Positions 63,188-64,000 of a stretch of DNA of 64,000 nucleotides are shown in pieces. Positions within the stretch are counted from its first letter, which is position 1. The number at the start of each line of letters is the position of its first letter. Under the pieces are notes generated by a model, which saw only the letters and a program-made list of their open reading frames with translations, had not been told where the DNA came from and ran no database searches. The translations under genes and the position numbers were made by a program. The DNA is taken from the NCBI GenBank assembly GCA_037178625.1, contig CM074129.1, positions 3,534,001 to 3,598,000 of the forward strand, read 5' to 3'. The stretch comes from Skeletonema tropicum (Eukaryota > Bacillariophyta > Thalassiosirophyceae > Thalassiosirales > Thalassiosiraceae).

Positions 63188-63661
63188 ATGTCAGATCACA
63201 TAGAAGAACAAGAAATGGAAGCAGAAGCCCTCTCGGCCATCTTCGACACAGCCTTCACAATCCGCTCCTCCACCCAACCCTTCCAATGGTCCATCAAACT
63301 CGTCCCCATAGACTGCGGAGATGATCTCGAGGAAGAAGAATCCTCGAATCACGTGATGGTCAATTTAGTTGCGACTATACCACTCGACTATCCAGAAGTG
63401 TCTCTTCCAGAATTGGATGTTGAGATACTCAAGGGACTCTCTCCGGATAATCGACAGGAGTTATTAACACTAGCACAAAACGAGGCAAGTGCGAATGAGG
63501 GCATGCCGGCTATATTTGCAGTGTGTGAGGCGGTGAGGGAATGGTTGGCGGATAATAATGTCAAGGGGTTGGATGATGCGAGTATGCATGCGCAGATGAT
63601 GAGGAAGGCGAAGGAGGCGGAGAGGAAGGAGGTAAGTTACATCATAATATTGTTGCGATGA
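63188..63661 (+). CDS. RWDD1: RWD-domain protein, RWDD1/Gir2-like, first exon(s) only
   Basis: Starts at the ATG at 63188. Residues 5-125 form an RWD domain: EEQEMEAEALSAIFDTAFTI, a long acidic loop, then IPLDYPEVSLPELDVEI (with the YP.x.P motif) and LLTLAQNEASANEGMPAIFAVCEAVREWL, closely following RWDD1, which binds DRG2 and affects translation factors (yeast Gir2 binds Gcn1). The frame reaches a donor at 63632 (GAG|GTAAGT, phase 0) after KEAERKE, the point where RWDD1 continues with a charged helix; reading past it gives only an intron-like tail to a stop at 63659-63661. Later exons probably lie beyond; AATAG at 63796-63800 followed by GAACTGCGTGGA is a possible acceptor. So the gene is partial at the window end. 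Confidence 0.8.
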   Translation: MSDHIEEQEMEAEALSAIFDTAFTIRSSTQPFQWSIKLVPIDCGDDLEEEESSNHVMVNLVATIPLDYPEVSLPELDVEILKGLSPDNRQELLTLAQNEASANEGMPAIFAVCEAVREWLADNNVKGLDDASMHAQMMRKAKEAERKEVSYIIILLR

Positions 63662-64000
63662 TGTTGTTATGCTGGATAGTTATGCTGGATTGTTGGCCAT
63701 CGATAAATAGAGAAAGAAGACGACGCAAGTGAACATTCCAACATCAACATCGCAATGGCACACACCATTACCATGACGATCTGTGAAATCTTGCAATAGG
63801 AACTGCGTGGACAAGATCCCATCGTTGGTATTCGACACGTATCCTTTACACCGACAAGGTGTGAATGATTGTGTAATGATACGGCGGGATAATATCCGGT
63901 GCTACATTTACTCGAGTTGTTCAACAAGACCTTGTGTGTTGATTCATTAATGAGTATTACCATGCAATCGTAACAACATCGCAACTAACATGTCATCGTG

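Overview
The window looks like nuclear DNA of a diatom, probably a centric species of the Thalassiosira type (inference, no database search was possible). Reasons: all genes are eukaryotic; most multi-exon genes have short GT-AG introns of roughly 75-180 bases; several predicted plastid proteins start with a signal peptide followed by an ASAFAP-like cleavage context with Phe; secreted proteins carry Pro/Thr/Ser stalks; two proteins carry small Cys modules (a CxxC...CxxCHP module and a CC...GV.LGCC tail) that I associate with diatom proteomes. Many genes are only visible after splicing, and I worked out exon joins by hand with frame checks.

Layout. 0-7.6 kb: the start of 5-oxoprolinase (minus strand, cut by the window edge), sepiapterin reductase, a repeat-rich spacer, a three-exon secreted beta-helix protein, and a fold-back repeat (5.67-6.90 kb). 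7.6-20 kb: a large membrane protein, tRNA-Ser(CGA), a coiled-coil ORF without a visible start, a FAIM-like protein, a SAP-RRM protein, a class I aminotransferase and a three-exon membrane protein. 20-36.4 kb: a nine-exon secreted metalloprotease with a 7-base microexon, a lumenal plastid protein, an OMS1-like methyltransferase, the mitochondrial phosphate carrier, ribosomal protein L9, VIPP1, TenA, a plastid ferredoxin-like protein, a small membrane protein and an ARM-repeat protein.

36.6-42.1 kb is a satellite array of about 30 monomers (mostly 181 or 184 bases) with higher-order structure: a five-monomer, 962-base block present twice in tandem plus a shortened third copy. 42.5-58.7 kb: DDX54/Dbp10 helicase, a fused fluoride exporter, a JmjC ribosomal-oxygenase-like gene with two compensating frameshifts, a plastid cyclophilin, the spliceosome factor CWC22 broken by about nine one-base shifts, a secreted GPI-like protein, a heat-shock-factor-type regulator and a small two-exon gene. 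58.7-63.2 kb is gene-poor, with a 22-base inverted repeat pair 1.4 kb apart, and the window ends in the first exon of an RWDD1-like gene.

Functions fall into nuclear RNA and ribosome work (DDX54, CWC22, RPL9, JmjC oxygenase, RWD protein), plastid upkeep (VIPP1, cyclophilin, ferredoxin-like, lumen protein, SAP-RRM), small-molecule metabolism (OPLAH, SPR, TenA, aminotransferase) and cell-surface proteins. They do not form one pathway, as expected of a eukaryotic chromosome. The most unusual items are the satellite with its nested order, the zinc-site microexon, the densely frameshifted CWC22 locus and the fold-back element.
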